From: Rhodopirellula sp. | Lineage (GTDB): Bacteria; Planctomycetota; Planctomycetia; Pirellulales; Pirellulaceae | NCBI GenBank assembly: GCA_003513555.1 | Contig: DOPG01000012.1 | Coordinates: 1-64,000, forward strand | Reading direction: 5' to 3' | DNA: 64,000 nucleotides | In this document: piece after piece, positions 56,537 to 64,000 of the stretch | How positions within the stretch are numbered: the stretch's first letter is position 1 | How the letters are laid out: each line of letters begins with the position of its first letter | The notes under the pieces: model-generated | Seen by the model: the letters and a program-made list of their open reading frames with translations, nothing else | Told to the model about the DNA's origin: nothing | The model's database searches: none | Made by a program: the position numbers and the translations under genes

Positions 56537-58704
56537 TCGTCGAGCTGCAACACAGCCAGCAGGCTGGCACTTCCAAGTCGGGATTCAGTGACCTTCAGAC
56601 GTTTGGAAGATTCACTTGCTTCATAAACTTTCCGCGTGATCGGATAATCTTCGCCTGAGATAACAAGCGGTACGGGGGCGGCAAGCGAAATCAGACCATC
56701 AAGATCCAGGTATTTTACCGAGCCTGGGACAAACATCGGGTGTTCATGACGATCCACCGAGGCAAACCTGAATTCTTGAGGTTCCAGAATGCATCGCTGC
56801 ACTGACTTACCAGCTTGGCTACAGGCCGCTGCTACCAAAGGACCAGCTACTTGCCCCCGACCAATCAAACAAACTCCTTCTTTGCCTCTTGCATACGCAA
56901 TCACCGATAACAAATCATGCGTGCGTTGAGCAAACAGACAGTGATTGAATCCATAGGTGTAGCCCGAAAACTTGTGCCAGCCCTTGTCCCCACCCCGCTG
57001 AAACCACAACCTCTGCGATTGATCTTTCACCACCATCGCTGCCAGTTCGCCTTGTCCAAAAAGTTCAGGAACGATCACGGTGTATCCAGCCCTCACAAAT
57101 AACTGAATTTCATCAACGACCTTACCATTTTCGAAAGCGGTCATTTTTCCGTCATCCGTAACCCAAATCACGCTGACGTGTTTATCGTTTTTTGGTTGTG
57201 GGACAAATTTCAGAACAGGAACCTCCTCCTTGTGGTCCAGGTTTCGAATCGTCCCCGATTGAACAGGCGACAGTGCAACCTGGCTCGATGATGTTAGTTG
57301 GTAAACCACCTTCCCCACCTGATCCTCTCGTCGGCCGATGAGTGTTTCCCATGCTGCGCCGATGGCATCCCGATAGGACTGTAACCCCTCACGCGATTCA
57401 GGAACCAAAGCACTGATTTTTTGATCAGAATCCTGCGACACCAAGGCAAGCAATCTTGTCTCATGCAAATCCCCAACTTGATCGCCTGACGGCTCGGGGT
57501 AGGTACTATTCCAGACAGTGGCCTCACTTTGACTCAAAGGCAGAAAATCCCTTTCCACAATCGCTTCATGTCCCAACGAAAAGTGCTGATTGAAGAAAGC
57601 ATACATGGCAGCCCGATTAAGCTGGTTGTAGTTGTGGGGGAACTGAGTGTGAAATACCGCAGTGAGCCTATTCGCAACACCCATCATTTGATAGACCTTC
57701 TTAAGGTCAGGAAAACCACTCGTTTTCAGGTTAACCGTCCAGTCATCAGCAGCGGTCAGTCCCAGCGGCCTGGGCGCCGTTGCTGCCGCGATATCAATAT
57801 TACCCTGATCGATTCGCAAAAGCGGAGCATTCTCACATGTGCAACCACCCTGCATGGCAGTCGAAACCATAACACAAGGCATCGAGGCAGCGATGCGTTC
57901 ATCGATAGCACCAAGAATCATCGACTGAGTACCACCACCACTCGCTCCCGTTACACCAATGCGAGACGGATCAATATCATCAAGTTGCAGTACAAAGTCG
58001 ACAGCTCTAATCGAATTCCACGTCTGCAATCCCATCATGTTCTGCAGTCGAAGATCTGCTTGGACGCTCATGAATCCCCAATGGTCCAAGCGATCAAGGT
58101 GTTCCCAACGGTCAGGTCGGTGCCCCAGTTGAATGGCATCTGCATAGCCAGTCATGTCATAGTGAAATACGATGCAGCCCATCCGTGCCAATTGCACTGC
58201 CCGTGCCTGCAGTGGAAAACGTCCTCCCTGTTTGAATTTTTCGGCGCCTGTTTCAATCTGCCTGCTAATGACTTCCTGACCAGCATCGTAAAAACGTCCG
58301 TCTTGCCAATGCCCATGGGGAGAAAGAATCGCAGGGAATGGCCCTCGGCCTTCTTTTGGCCGGTACAAACTTCCCGTCACATAGTGCCCTGGGATCGATT
58401 CAAAGAACACACGATCGACCACATAATCGTCTCGTTCCACACGCCCGTGAATTACTGCATTCAATGGTGTTCGAGTTGGAAGTGGCCACAACCCTTGCGA
58501 TATCAGGATCCGGCGTTTGATCGCAATCTGTCGCTTTTTCCACGCCGTCACATTGTTCACGGCTTTGAAAGGAAAAAAGCCATTCAGAGTATTCAATTCG
58601 CCCAGTCTGTGGTCGGCCGACGACTTATCCCCGACCACTGCTGGTTTCTCAGCATTCACCGCCCCCACTATCACTACAGCACACAGACCAAGCAGATAGC
58701 GCAT
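56533..58704 (-). CDS. tandem alpha/beta hydrolase (acetylxylan esterase-like), exported
   Basis: The product of about 723 residues has a signal peptide (MRYLLGLCAVVIVGAVNA). The first hydrolase domain has a nucleophile elbow GASGGG with Ser255, LSPHGHWQDGR near the oxyanion region and a putative His in HTQFPHNYNQ, resembling acetyl xylan esterase and dienelactone-hydrolase-like enzymes. The second half looks like another hydrolase fold, but its elbow reads GRGQVAG without Ser. The ATG at 58704 has GGAGAA six bases upstream; upstream ATGs overlap the preceding gene. It follows a TIM-barrel gene by 46 bases on the same strand. Confidence 0.82.
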   Translation of the reverse strand: MRYLLGLCAVVIVGAVNAEKPAVVGDKSSADHRLGELNTLNGFFPFKAVNNVTAWKKRQIAIKRRILISQGLWPLPTRTPLNAVIHGRVERDDYVVDRVFFESIPGHYVTGSLYRPKEGRGPFPAILSPHGHWQDGRFYDAGQEVISRQIETGAEKFKQGGRFPLQARAVQLARMGCIVFHYDMTGYADAIQLGHRPDRWEHLDRLDHWGFMSVQADLRLQNMMGLQTWNSIRAVDFVLQLDDIDPSRIGVTGASGGGTQSMILGAIDERIAASMPCVMVSTAMQGGCTCENAPLLRIDQGNIDIAAATAPRPLGLTAADDWTVNLKTSGFPDLKKVYQMMGVANRLTAVFHTQFPHNYNQLNRAAMYAFFNQHFSLGHEAIVERDFLPLSQSEATVWNSTYPEPSGDQVGDLHETRLLALVSQDSDQKISALVPESREGLQSYRDAIGAAWETLIGRREDQVGKVVYQLTSSSQVALSPVQSGTIRNLDHKEEVPVLKFVPQPKNDKHVSVIWVTDDGKMTAFENGKVVDEIQLFVRAGYTVIVPELFGQGELAAMVVKDQSQRLWFQRGGDKGWHKFSGYTYGFNHCLFAQRTHDLLSVIAYARGKEGVCLIGRGQVAGPLVAAACSQAGKSVQRCILEPQEFRFASVDRHEHPMFVPGSVKYLDLDGLISLAAPVPLVISGEDYPITRKVYEASESSKRLKVTESRLGSASLLAVLQLDD

Positions 58705-58750
58705 ACAAAATTCTCCCATCAATGCAGATGGCGAGTAAAAAACACTCGCC

Positions 58751-59638
58751 TCACCTAAGTTCATTCAGCAACGCATCCAAGCCGTCCAAATTCTGCTTTA
58801 ACGATAATTCCGCATCCAACTCGTTGCGATGATCAAGGATTCCAATCGGTCCCTGATAGCCCTGACGCAACACTTCCTTGATCATGTCGTGTTCATGCAC
58901 ACCCTTCCCAATCGGCAGAATTTTGTTTTTATTTCCGGCCAGATCAGAGTGATCAACCATGCCGTTCAGATTGAGGCAGAGCAGATACGGTTTGACTGCA
59001 GCAAATGCTTCAGGGAATCGAGCAACATGTTCGTGACCATGGTGAAAGTTATAAACGATGCCCACATGTCCTGCGTTTTGATGCTGGCGCAGATATTTGC
59101 AAACCGCCGCAAGGTTCTCCGGCTCGCCACCCCAACCGCCGTGATTATAAAGGCCAAGGCGAAGACCAAGTTTGGCGGTTTTCTCAACCATGGGACGGAG
59201 CGCTTCGGCTGCTGCTTGGACCTTTTCAGAATCAGGTTTATCACCAACACCGGGCAGCATCAGCCAAATCTGGGGTCGAATCCCATACTTGGCAATCAAC
59301 GGTTCCAGAGCCTCATGCCAACTCCAAAAAGCAAAGAACTCAATATCGTGCTTTTTGTACTGTTGGATTTCCTCTTCAAAGGTAGGTACATGTTGTGCGC
59401 GCCAATCATAAGCAACGCGTGCCATCCCTAACTTATCGATCATCTCAGCCCGTTGCGATGGGGTTCGCTTGCGAACATCGAATGGCACGATACACCAAGC
59501 CACCAAACGATCAGGTTGGAAGATTTTCTTCAACTCGGGATCCACTGCCATCGTCTGCAACGCCGGCATCACCAGCAACCAAACGATGGCCAGTGCCACA
59601 CAGCGATTCATAGTCGATTTCCGCGCGTTGTCCATCAT
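58751..59638 (-). CDS. xylose isomerase-like TIM barrel (sugar phosphate isomerase/epimerase), exported
   Basis: The protein of about 295 residues has a signal-like segment near its start (MNRCVALAIVWLLVMPALQ) and the AP_endonuc_2-like TIM barrel: an Asp/His-rich set of strand ends including GLYNHGGWGGEPEN, IVYNFHHGHEH, NLNGMVDHS and GPIGILDHRNE, which carry likely metal ligands. Related enzymes isomerise or epimerise sugars and are often secreted in planctomycetes. I start at the ATG at 59638, preceded by GGGGTGG; an ATG at 59611 is an alternative. It lies between the methyltransferase and hydrolase genes of one operon. Confidence 0.85.
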   Translation of the reverse strand: MMDNARKSTMNRCVALAIVWLLVMPALQTMAVDPELKKIFQPDRLVAWCIVPFDVRKRTPSQRAEMIDKLGMARVAYDWRAQHVPTFEEEIQQYKKHDIEFFAFWSWHEALEPLIAKYGIRPQIWLMLPGVGDKPDSEKVQAAAEALRPMVEKTAKLGLRLGLYNHGGWGGEPENLAAVCKYLRQHQNAGHVGIVYNFHHGHEHVARFPEAFAAVKPYLLCLNLNGMVDHSDLAGNKNKILPIGKGVHEHDMIKEVLRQGYQGPIGILDHRNELDAELSLKQNLDGLDALLNELR

Positions 59639-59658
59639 CACCACCCCGAAATTTAAAC

Positions 59659-60510
59659 TCATTTCACAGCAACAATGTAACAGATCCAACTCGCGTCACT
59701 GGGTGCTGTTTCCTGACGCTCCCAAGTGCTGTACTCATCATCGTCAATACCGTCCTCGTCATTTTCCCAGTAGATGTGACTCTCACTAAACCCGGCCTCA
59801 GCCAACATCTCTCGCACCTCAGGGATGGTCCAAAAACGCCAATGGTACTCAAAGGCCCTTTTCAATTTACTGCCATCGGCGAACTTAAAGCTAATTGCAA
59901 AACTTGCGTCTGCTGTAATGGGATTGAAGCTTACCTGCTCCCAGTGATACTTGAATCCCTTCTTACCTTTGACGATCTTACGTTTATCAACGAGGCCCTC
60001 CTCGTAGCATTCACCTCCACCCATCATGTCCATCACCATCACACCTTTCGACCTGAGGTTGGAACGGGCGATTTTGAAGTATTCAATCACTTCTTCACGT
60101 GTCTTGAAAATCCAGAACGAGAAATTCTGAGCTGCAAGCACATCCACCGCGGGACGATTTCGCTTTCGCACATCTTGCTCAATCAGCCGAACTCGTTTCT
60201 GTTCCGATTTTTTCAGCTTTGCAAGGTTATTGTCACGGCCCCATTGCAATGTCTCGGAGCACAAGTCGACGCCAATGGCTGTACGCTTTGATTTCGATGC
60301 GACCCAGTCGCAACAAATGGCGAACGTGCCGCAAAAGTCCTCACGCAAATCTGTTGGGCTGGTACCATACGCATCCCGATAGGCCTGTTCAAAAAACACA
60401 ACCTCATGATCCGGAGTTTGTACAGACTTTTCGTAACAGTCAAATCGATCAGCAACCGAAGCCATGGTTGGCTTACCTGATTTGATGTTTTTGGATTTTG
60501 ATTTGGACAT
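59659..60510 (-). CDS. class I SAM-dependent methyltransferase
   Basis: The protein of about 283 residues has DLREDFCGTFAICCDW (motif I, with an unusual cysteine), AIGVDLCSETLQWG (motif II-like acidic), VLAAQNFSFWIFKTRE and a C-terminal half with TIPEVREMLAEAGF. The overall shape matches the methyltransferase_25-like class. The substrate is unknown. I start at the ATG at 60510 (MSKSKSKN); an ATG at 60465 is possible. It is the first gene of a three-gene minus-strand operon with the TIM-barrel and hydrolase genes, an odd combination of a cytoplasmic enzyme and two exported ones. Confidence 0.82.
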   Translation of the reverse strand: MSKSKSKNIKSGKPTMASVADRFDCYEKSVQTPDHEVVFFEQAYRDAYGTSPTDLREDFCGTFAICCDWVASKSKRTAIGVDLCSETLQWGRDNNLAKLKKSEQKRVRLIEQDVRKRNRPAVDVLAAQNFSFWIFKTREEVIEYFKIARSNLRSKGVMVMDMMGGGECYEEGLVDKRKIVKGKKGFKYHWEQVSFNPITADASFAISFKFADGSKLKRAFEYHWRFWTIPEVREMLAEAGFSESHIYWENDEDGIDDDEYSTWERQETAPSDASWICYIVAVK

Positions 60511-60852
60511 TCGCGTGCTGCTTGAATCTTGAAGGTAAATATCTTGTCGCGGTACTAATACTAATCGTCGACTACTTGTCACCAATACTAATCTTCACCG
60601 CATTTCCATACGGATCCTTTGACTCACCCAACCGGGATCAAATTCAACGATTCGATTGGCAGGAACGCGGTGTGCAGGATAACTTCGGCCAGCGAACACG
60701 CCCAATAGGTCAATCGGATCATTCATTTTGAGTAGGCCCTCAGTACGAAATCAAGAATTTCGCCATCAGTCCCAATCCAGTTGGCTCAACAGCCTAGCAC
60801 CTCGGCATTTAGTATTCGAGAAGCAAGCTGGCGGTTTCTTTGATGAACAGGT
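60511..60852. other. intergenic region between methyltransferase and rhomboid genes
   Basis: No gene is supported. The sequence AATACTAATC occurs twice near 60555-60595, too little to call. The promoter of the methyltransferase operon should lie here. Confidence 0.45.
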
Positions 60853-61416
60853 TCAACCCCGCTTTTCCAATCGCTTTCGTATAGGTTTTGAGTACCAAAA
60901 TCCCGCCAATCCACCGGCCAGCAGGCCACAAAGGTGTCCATCCCAGGAAATATCTGAATGCCACCTCGGGATAATTCCACTCAACATCGTGCCGCCGTAA
61001 AGCAGACCCACCAGAATGGCAATCGCGACGGGAATCACGCGGCGCTCCCGAATGCTCACTGTAATCAGAAAAGAGCACAGGCCAAATGTCAGACCGCTCG
61101 CACCTACATGCACGGCTGGGCGTCCCAACATCCACAAGAAAGCCCCACCCACCAAAATAATACAACCGACAACCCACCAAGCATCTTCGCGAGAACTGAC
61201 GAGAAGAAATAGTAATACAATCAGCGGAATGGTATTGCCCAGCAAATGCTCAAAATTGGCATGCAAAAAAGGCATCAAAGGAATCCCAACGATTCCGCTG
61301 AGCGACCTGGGGTACAAACCCGGACGCTGCAAATTGAGCGGCAAAATCAAGTCGACTACAAAAACAAGCCACATCGCAGCAACAAACAATCCAATTGCAT
61401 AATATTGCTTTTTCAC
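60853..61416 (-). CDS. rhomboid family intramembrane serine protease
   Basis: This multispanning protein of about 187 residues cleaves substrates inside the membrane. The catalytic Ser107 sits in HVGASGLTFG and the catalytic His161 in SWDGHLCGLLAGG, with the usual HANFEHLLGNTIPL before them, so it should be active. I start at the GTG at 61416, which has AAGG seven bases upstream and begins just before the first helix; a GTG at 61464 would add 16 residues. It is divergent from the DUF1501 gene. Confidence 0.9.
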   Translation of the reverse strand: MKKQYYAIGLFVAAMWLVFVVDLILPLNLQRPGLYPRSLSGIVGIPLMPFLHANFEHLLGNTIPLIVLLFLLVSSREDAWWVVGCIILVGGAFLWMLGRPAVHVGASGLTFGLCSFLITVSIRERRVIPVAIAILVGLLYGGTMLSGIIPRWHSDISWDGHLCGLLAGGLAGFWYSKPIRKRLEKRG

Positions 61417-61577
61417 GAAACAACCTTGAGACCGAAAACCTTTCAGACATGCTGCTGACTGCACATCGGTGTAAACTATCTTAGCAAGCAGCAGCCCATA
61501 CTGTTGATCACCAGCAACACACGAACCGTCTAACAGACAAGTTCAGCACGGCACACGGCACGAGAATCAAAAATTTT

Positions 61578-63014
61578 ATGCAAACCACTCAATCCACTCG
61601 TCTGAGACAGAGCACTCGAAGGCAATTGTTCCAGATGTGTGGCGTTGGAATTGGTAAAGCCGCCCTCGCGTCGATGCTGGCCGAAGAGTTCGGCGCAAAA
61701 TCACTGCAAGCTTCGGAGACCACACCCCGCGGCCATCACCATCCGCCACGCGTCAAACGTGTCATCTATTTGTTCATGGCGGGCGCACCAAGTCAACTTG
61801 ACCTGTTTGATTACAAACCCAAACTCAGGGAACTGGAGGGGCAACCATTACCAGCTTCGGTAATCGCCGGCCAGCGATACGCGTTCATCCAACCGAACGC
61901 AGCTGTTCTCGCTCCTCGCTTCAAATTTAATAAGCATGGCAAATCAGGGGCTGAACTCTCAGATGCGCTACCCCACTTGGCAACTGTCGCTGATGAACTG
62001 GCAATCATCAGAACAGTTCACACAGATCAATTCAATCACTCGCCTGCACAACTGTTTGTGAACACCGGAAGCCCGATCCCGGGTCGCCCAGCCATGGGTT
62101 CATGGTTGACTTACGGTATCGGCAGTGATGCTGCTGATCTTCCCGGATTTGTTGTCCTAAAGAGCGGTGGCAACCTATCCGGTGGTGCGGCCATGTGGAG
62201 CTCAGGTTTCTTACCGGGAGAACATCAAGGTGTTCCGTTTCGCTCCAGCGGTGATCCGATTCTCAATGTTTCAAATCCAGAAGGAATCACTCGACAAACC
62301 CAACGCGACACACTTGATCTGATTGAAAAACTCAATCAACAACAACTTGATCAGACCGGCCTGCATCAAATAGCCACTCGCATGGAGAGTTATGAGATGG
62401 CGTATCGGATGCAAACACGAGCACCGGAATTGATGGACCTGAAGAACGAGGACGCCGCCACCCTTAGCCTGTATGGTACGTCAGATAAAGACACCGGTTC
62501 CTTTGCGAAAAACTGCCTGCTAGCCCGACGACTTGCTGAACGAGGTGTAAGATTCATTCAGCTTTACCACTCCGGTTGGGATCATCACAGCAATGTCGAA
62601 AATGGAATCAAAAACCAGTGCAAACAAACAGACCAGGCATGCGCAGCTTTGATTAAGGATTTGAAACAGCGAGGCATGTTGGAAGACACGCTGGTTGTTT
62701 GGGGTGGAGAATTCGGGCGAACCCCCATGGTCGAAGCCAGTGCAGCCCTCGGACGAAAACTCGGCCGTGACCATCACCCCCAAGCCTTTTCCATGTGGAT
62801 GGCGGGTGGCGGAATCAACACGGGTCAGACGATCGGAACAACGGATGAGCTTGGGTTCCGACCAATTGATAGTCCCATTCATGTGCACGACATCCAGGCA
62901 ACTATCCTGCATCAGCTCGGCATCAACCATGAAAAACTCACTTTCACGTACGCCGGTCGCCCATTCCGCTTGACTGACGTTCACGGTCATGTGATCCGAC
63001 CGCTCACCGGTTAA
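61578..63014 (+). CDS. DUF1501 protein with Tat-like signal, exported
   Basis: The 478-residue protein starts with a twin-arginine signal (STRRQLFQMCGVGIGKAALA). The remainder matches DUF1501, a sulfatase/alkaline-phosphatase-like fold found in great numbers in planctomycetes: VIYLFMAGAPSQLDLFDYKP, RTVHTDQFNHSPAQLFVNTGS, GWDHHSNVENG, VVWGGEFGRTPM and MHDIQATILHQLGI-like HVHDIQATI. Many copies pair with a DUF1549/DUF1553 cytochrome-like gene, but none is adjacent here. Function is unknown. Confidence 0.93.
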   Translation: MQTTQSTRLRQSTRRQLFQMCGVGIGKAALASMLAEEFGAKSLQASETTPRGHHHPPRVKRVIYLFMAGAPSQLDLFDYKPKLRELEGQPLPASVIAGQRYAFIQPNAAVLAPRFKFNKHGKSGAELSDALPHLATVADELAIIRTVHTDQFNHSPAQLFVNTGSPIPGRPAMGSWLTYGIGSDAADLPGFVVLKSGGNLSGGAAMWSSGFLPGEHQGVPFRSSGDPILNVSNPEGITRQTQRDTLDLIEKLNQQQLDQTGLHQIATRMESYEMAYRMQTRAPELMDLKNEDAATLSLYGTSDKDTGSFAKNCLLARRLAERGVRFIQLYHSGWDHHSNVENGIKNQCKQTDQACAALIKDLKQRGMLEDTLVVWGGEFGRTPMVEASAALGRKLGRDHHPQAFSMWMAGGGINTGQTIGTTDELGFRPIDSPIHVHDIQATILHQLGINHEKLTFTYAGRPFRLTDVHGHVIRPLTG

Positions 63015-63164
63015 CTATGACCACGCGATCTCCAGACGCACTATCTGGATCATGAACGCTAAGCCACCTGTGCTTTTGACCGCGATTCGGCAATCCAAAA
63101 TTATCGAGCCAAACCCTATTCGCAGCACTCGGAGAGCGAACCGTTAACAGCTATCATCTCGACC

Positions 63165-64000
63165 ATGAGCCAAACGTCATCCCCACCGCTGATTGACTCA
63201 TTTGGACGCGTACACACCAGTCTGCGTCTAAGTGTCACTGATCGCTGCAATATCCGCTGTTTTTACTGCATGCCAGAGAAGGGTGCTGAATTCGTTCCCA
63301 AAGACAATATTCTCTCCTTTGAAGAGATCTATCGGCTTGCACAATTGCTTGTTGAACAAGGAGGAGTGAGAGATATTCGTATCACGGGCGGTGAACCCTT
63401 GGTCCGACAACAGGTTCCACGTTTAATCGAAATGCTGACAGGGATCGAAAAGCTTGAAGACCTGTCCCTGACCACTAACGGGATGCTATTGGCGGAACAT
63501 GCTCAAGCGCTTCACGAAGCCGGTTTACAAAGGCTGAATATCAGCCTTGATACACTGGACAAAGAGGTTTTTAAAAAAATCACTCGAAGAGATGGGCTTG
63601 AAAAAACGCTACAGGGAATTGAAGCTGCAATCAAATGTGGGTTTGAATCCGTCAAACTCAACACACTCGCGATCAAAGGCGTGACCGAATCGGAAGTAGC
63701 TGAGTTGGTTCGATATGCACTCGATCGCAATGTCATGCTGCGATTCATTGAATTCATGCCACTAGACACTGATCGAGCGTGGCAACACAGTCAGGTATTT
63801 ACGGGTGATCAGCTGTTGCAGACGCTGCACGATGAATTCAAAAGTGTTGTGCCGCTCTCGCGCCCTGAACCATCGCAGCCAGCTGAAGAATTCCAAGTAG
63901 CGCAAGGACGAGTCGGCATCATACGGTCCGTCACAGCACCATTCTGCGACGCATGCAATCGCATCCGCATCACCGCGGACGGAGCCGTTCGCAATTGCCT
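63165..64000 (+). CDS. moaA: GTP 3',8-cyclase MoaA, 3' end cut by the window
   Basis: This radical-SAM enzyme performs the first step of molybdenum-cofactor synthesis, converting GTP to cyclic dehydro-GTP. The N-terminal cluster motif is CNIRCFYC (Cys28, 32, 35). ITGGEPLVRQ (SAM binding) and FIEFMPLDTDRAW follow. The second cluster begins with FCDACNRIRITADG, and the last visible codon is its third cysteine, Cys278. The ATG at 63165 is the only sensible start. About 50 residues should lie beyond the edge. Confidence 0.95.
   Translation, partial: MSQTSSPPLIDSFGRVHTSLRLSVTDRCNIRCFYCMPEKGAEFVPKDNILSFEEIYRLAQLLVEQGGVRDIRITGGEPLVRQQVPRLIEMLTGIEKLEDLSLTTNGMLLAEHAQALHEAGLQRLNISLDTLDKEVFKKITRRDGLEKTLQGIEAAIKCGFESVKLNTLAIKGVTESEVAELVRYALDRNVMLRFIEFMPLDTDRAWQHSQVFTGDQLLQTLHDEFKSVVPLSRPEPSQPAEEFQVAQGRVGIIRSVTAPFCDACNRIRITADGAVRNC

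Noticed and set aside
57529..58758. 409-residue open frame on the plus strand
   Set aside because: It lies antisense to the clearly coding tandem hydrolase, and its translation has no domain, no good start and skewed composition.

Overview
The window reads as a chromosomal segment of a planctomycete, probably of the Pirellulales type. This is inferred from gene content: a large cysteine-rich YTV-repeat protein, a DUF1501 protein with a Tat-like signal, many secreted proteins with FG-GAP, ThuA, PQQ-propeller and amidohydrolase domains, scattered small operons on both strands, and frequent GTG and TTG starts. I see no rRNA, tRNA, CRISPR array, insertion sequence or prophage. The sequence looks like ordinary accessory-rich chromosome.

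Layout. 0.2-5 kb: a tightly overlapping three-gene cassette (ABC ATPase, ABC-2 permease with a large extracytoplasmic insert, membrane-anchored partner). 5-8.7 kb: FKBP isomerase, Ser/Thr kinase, ribosomal protein bL21 and a crotonase-fold protein, all on the minus strand. 8.8-10.7 kb: the YTV-repeat cell-surface protein, followed by about 0.9 kb without a gene. 11.6-15.2 kb: a PAS-GAF-receiver protein, a single-domain response regulator and glyA. 15.6-20 kb: a secreted HEXXH metalloprotease and an FG-GAP protein. 20-23.1 kb: a DapA-like aldolase, an ATP-grasp ligase and a zinc peptidase. 23.3-28.1 kb: an MnmE-like GTPase lacking key residues, an isoaspartyl peptidase fused to an NTF2-like domain, a pectate lyase and a GGQ release-factor-like protein. 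28.4-32.4 kb: a secreted FAD oxidoreductase next to a NosR-like FMN/4Fe-4S membrane protein. 32.4-35.9 kb: a polysaccharide operon (flippase-like, GT2, FkbM methyltransferase). 36-37.6 kb: a DUF389 membrane protein. 37.6-42.2 kb: an amidohydrolase pair containing three barrels, of which only one keeps its metal ligands. 42.5-50 kb: a hypothetical protein, M32 carboxypeptidase, zinc-ribbon membrane protein, HDAC-family protein, ThuA protein and MoxR ATPase. 50-56.1 kb: M19 dipeptidase, then an Old-Yellow-Enzyme/DapA-like operon divergent from an AraC regulator, and a PQQ-type propeller. 56.3-61.4 kb: DUF1289 protein, tandem alpha/beta hydrolase, TIM-barrel protein, methyltransferase and rhomboid. 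61.6 kb to the end: DUF1501 protein and a moaA cut by the window edge.

Much of the content fits a heterotroph that degrades polymers and peptides: pectate lyase, several peptidases, secreted oxidoreductase, hydrolases and aldolases. Core genes present are rplU, glyA, moaA and an mnmE homologue. The most unusual signals are the two-phase YTV repeat protein, the row of metal-site-less amidohydrolase barrels, the MnmE homologue without its catalytic Cys and Glu, a hydrolase whose second half has lost its nucleophile, and a palindrome-packed divergent AraC control region. No single locus stands out as a clearly new multi-gene defence or mobile system.
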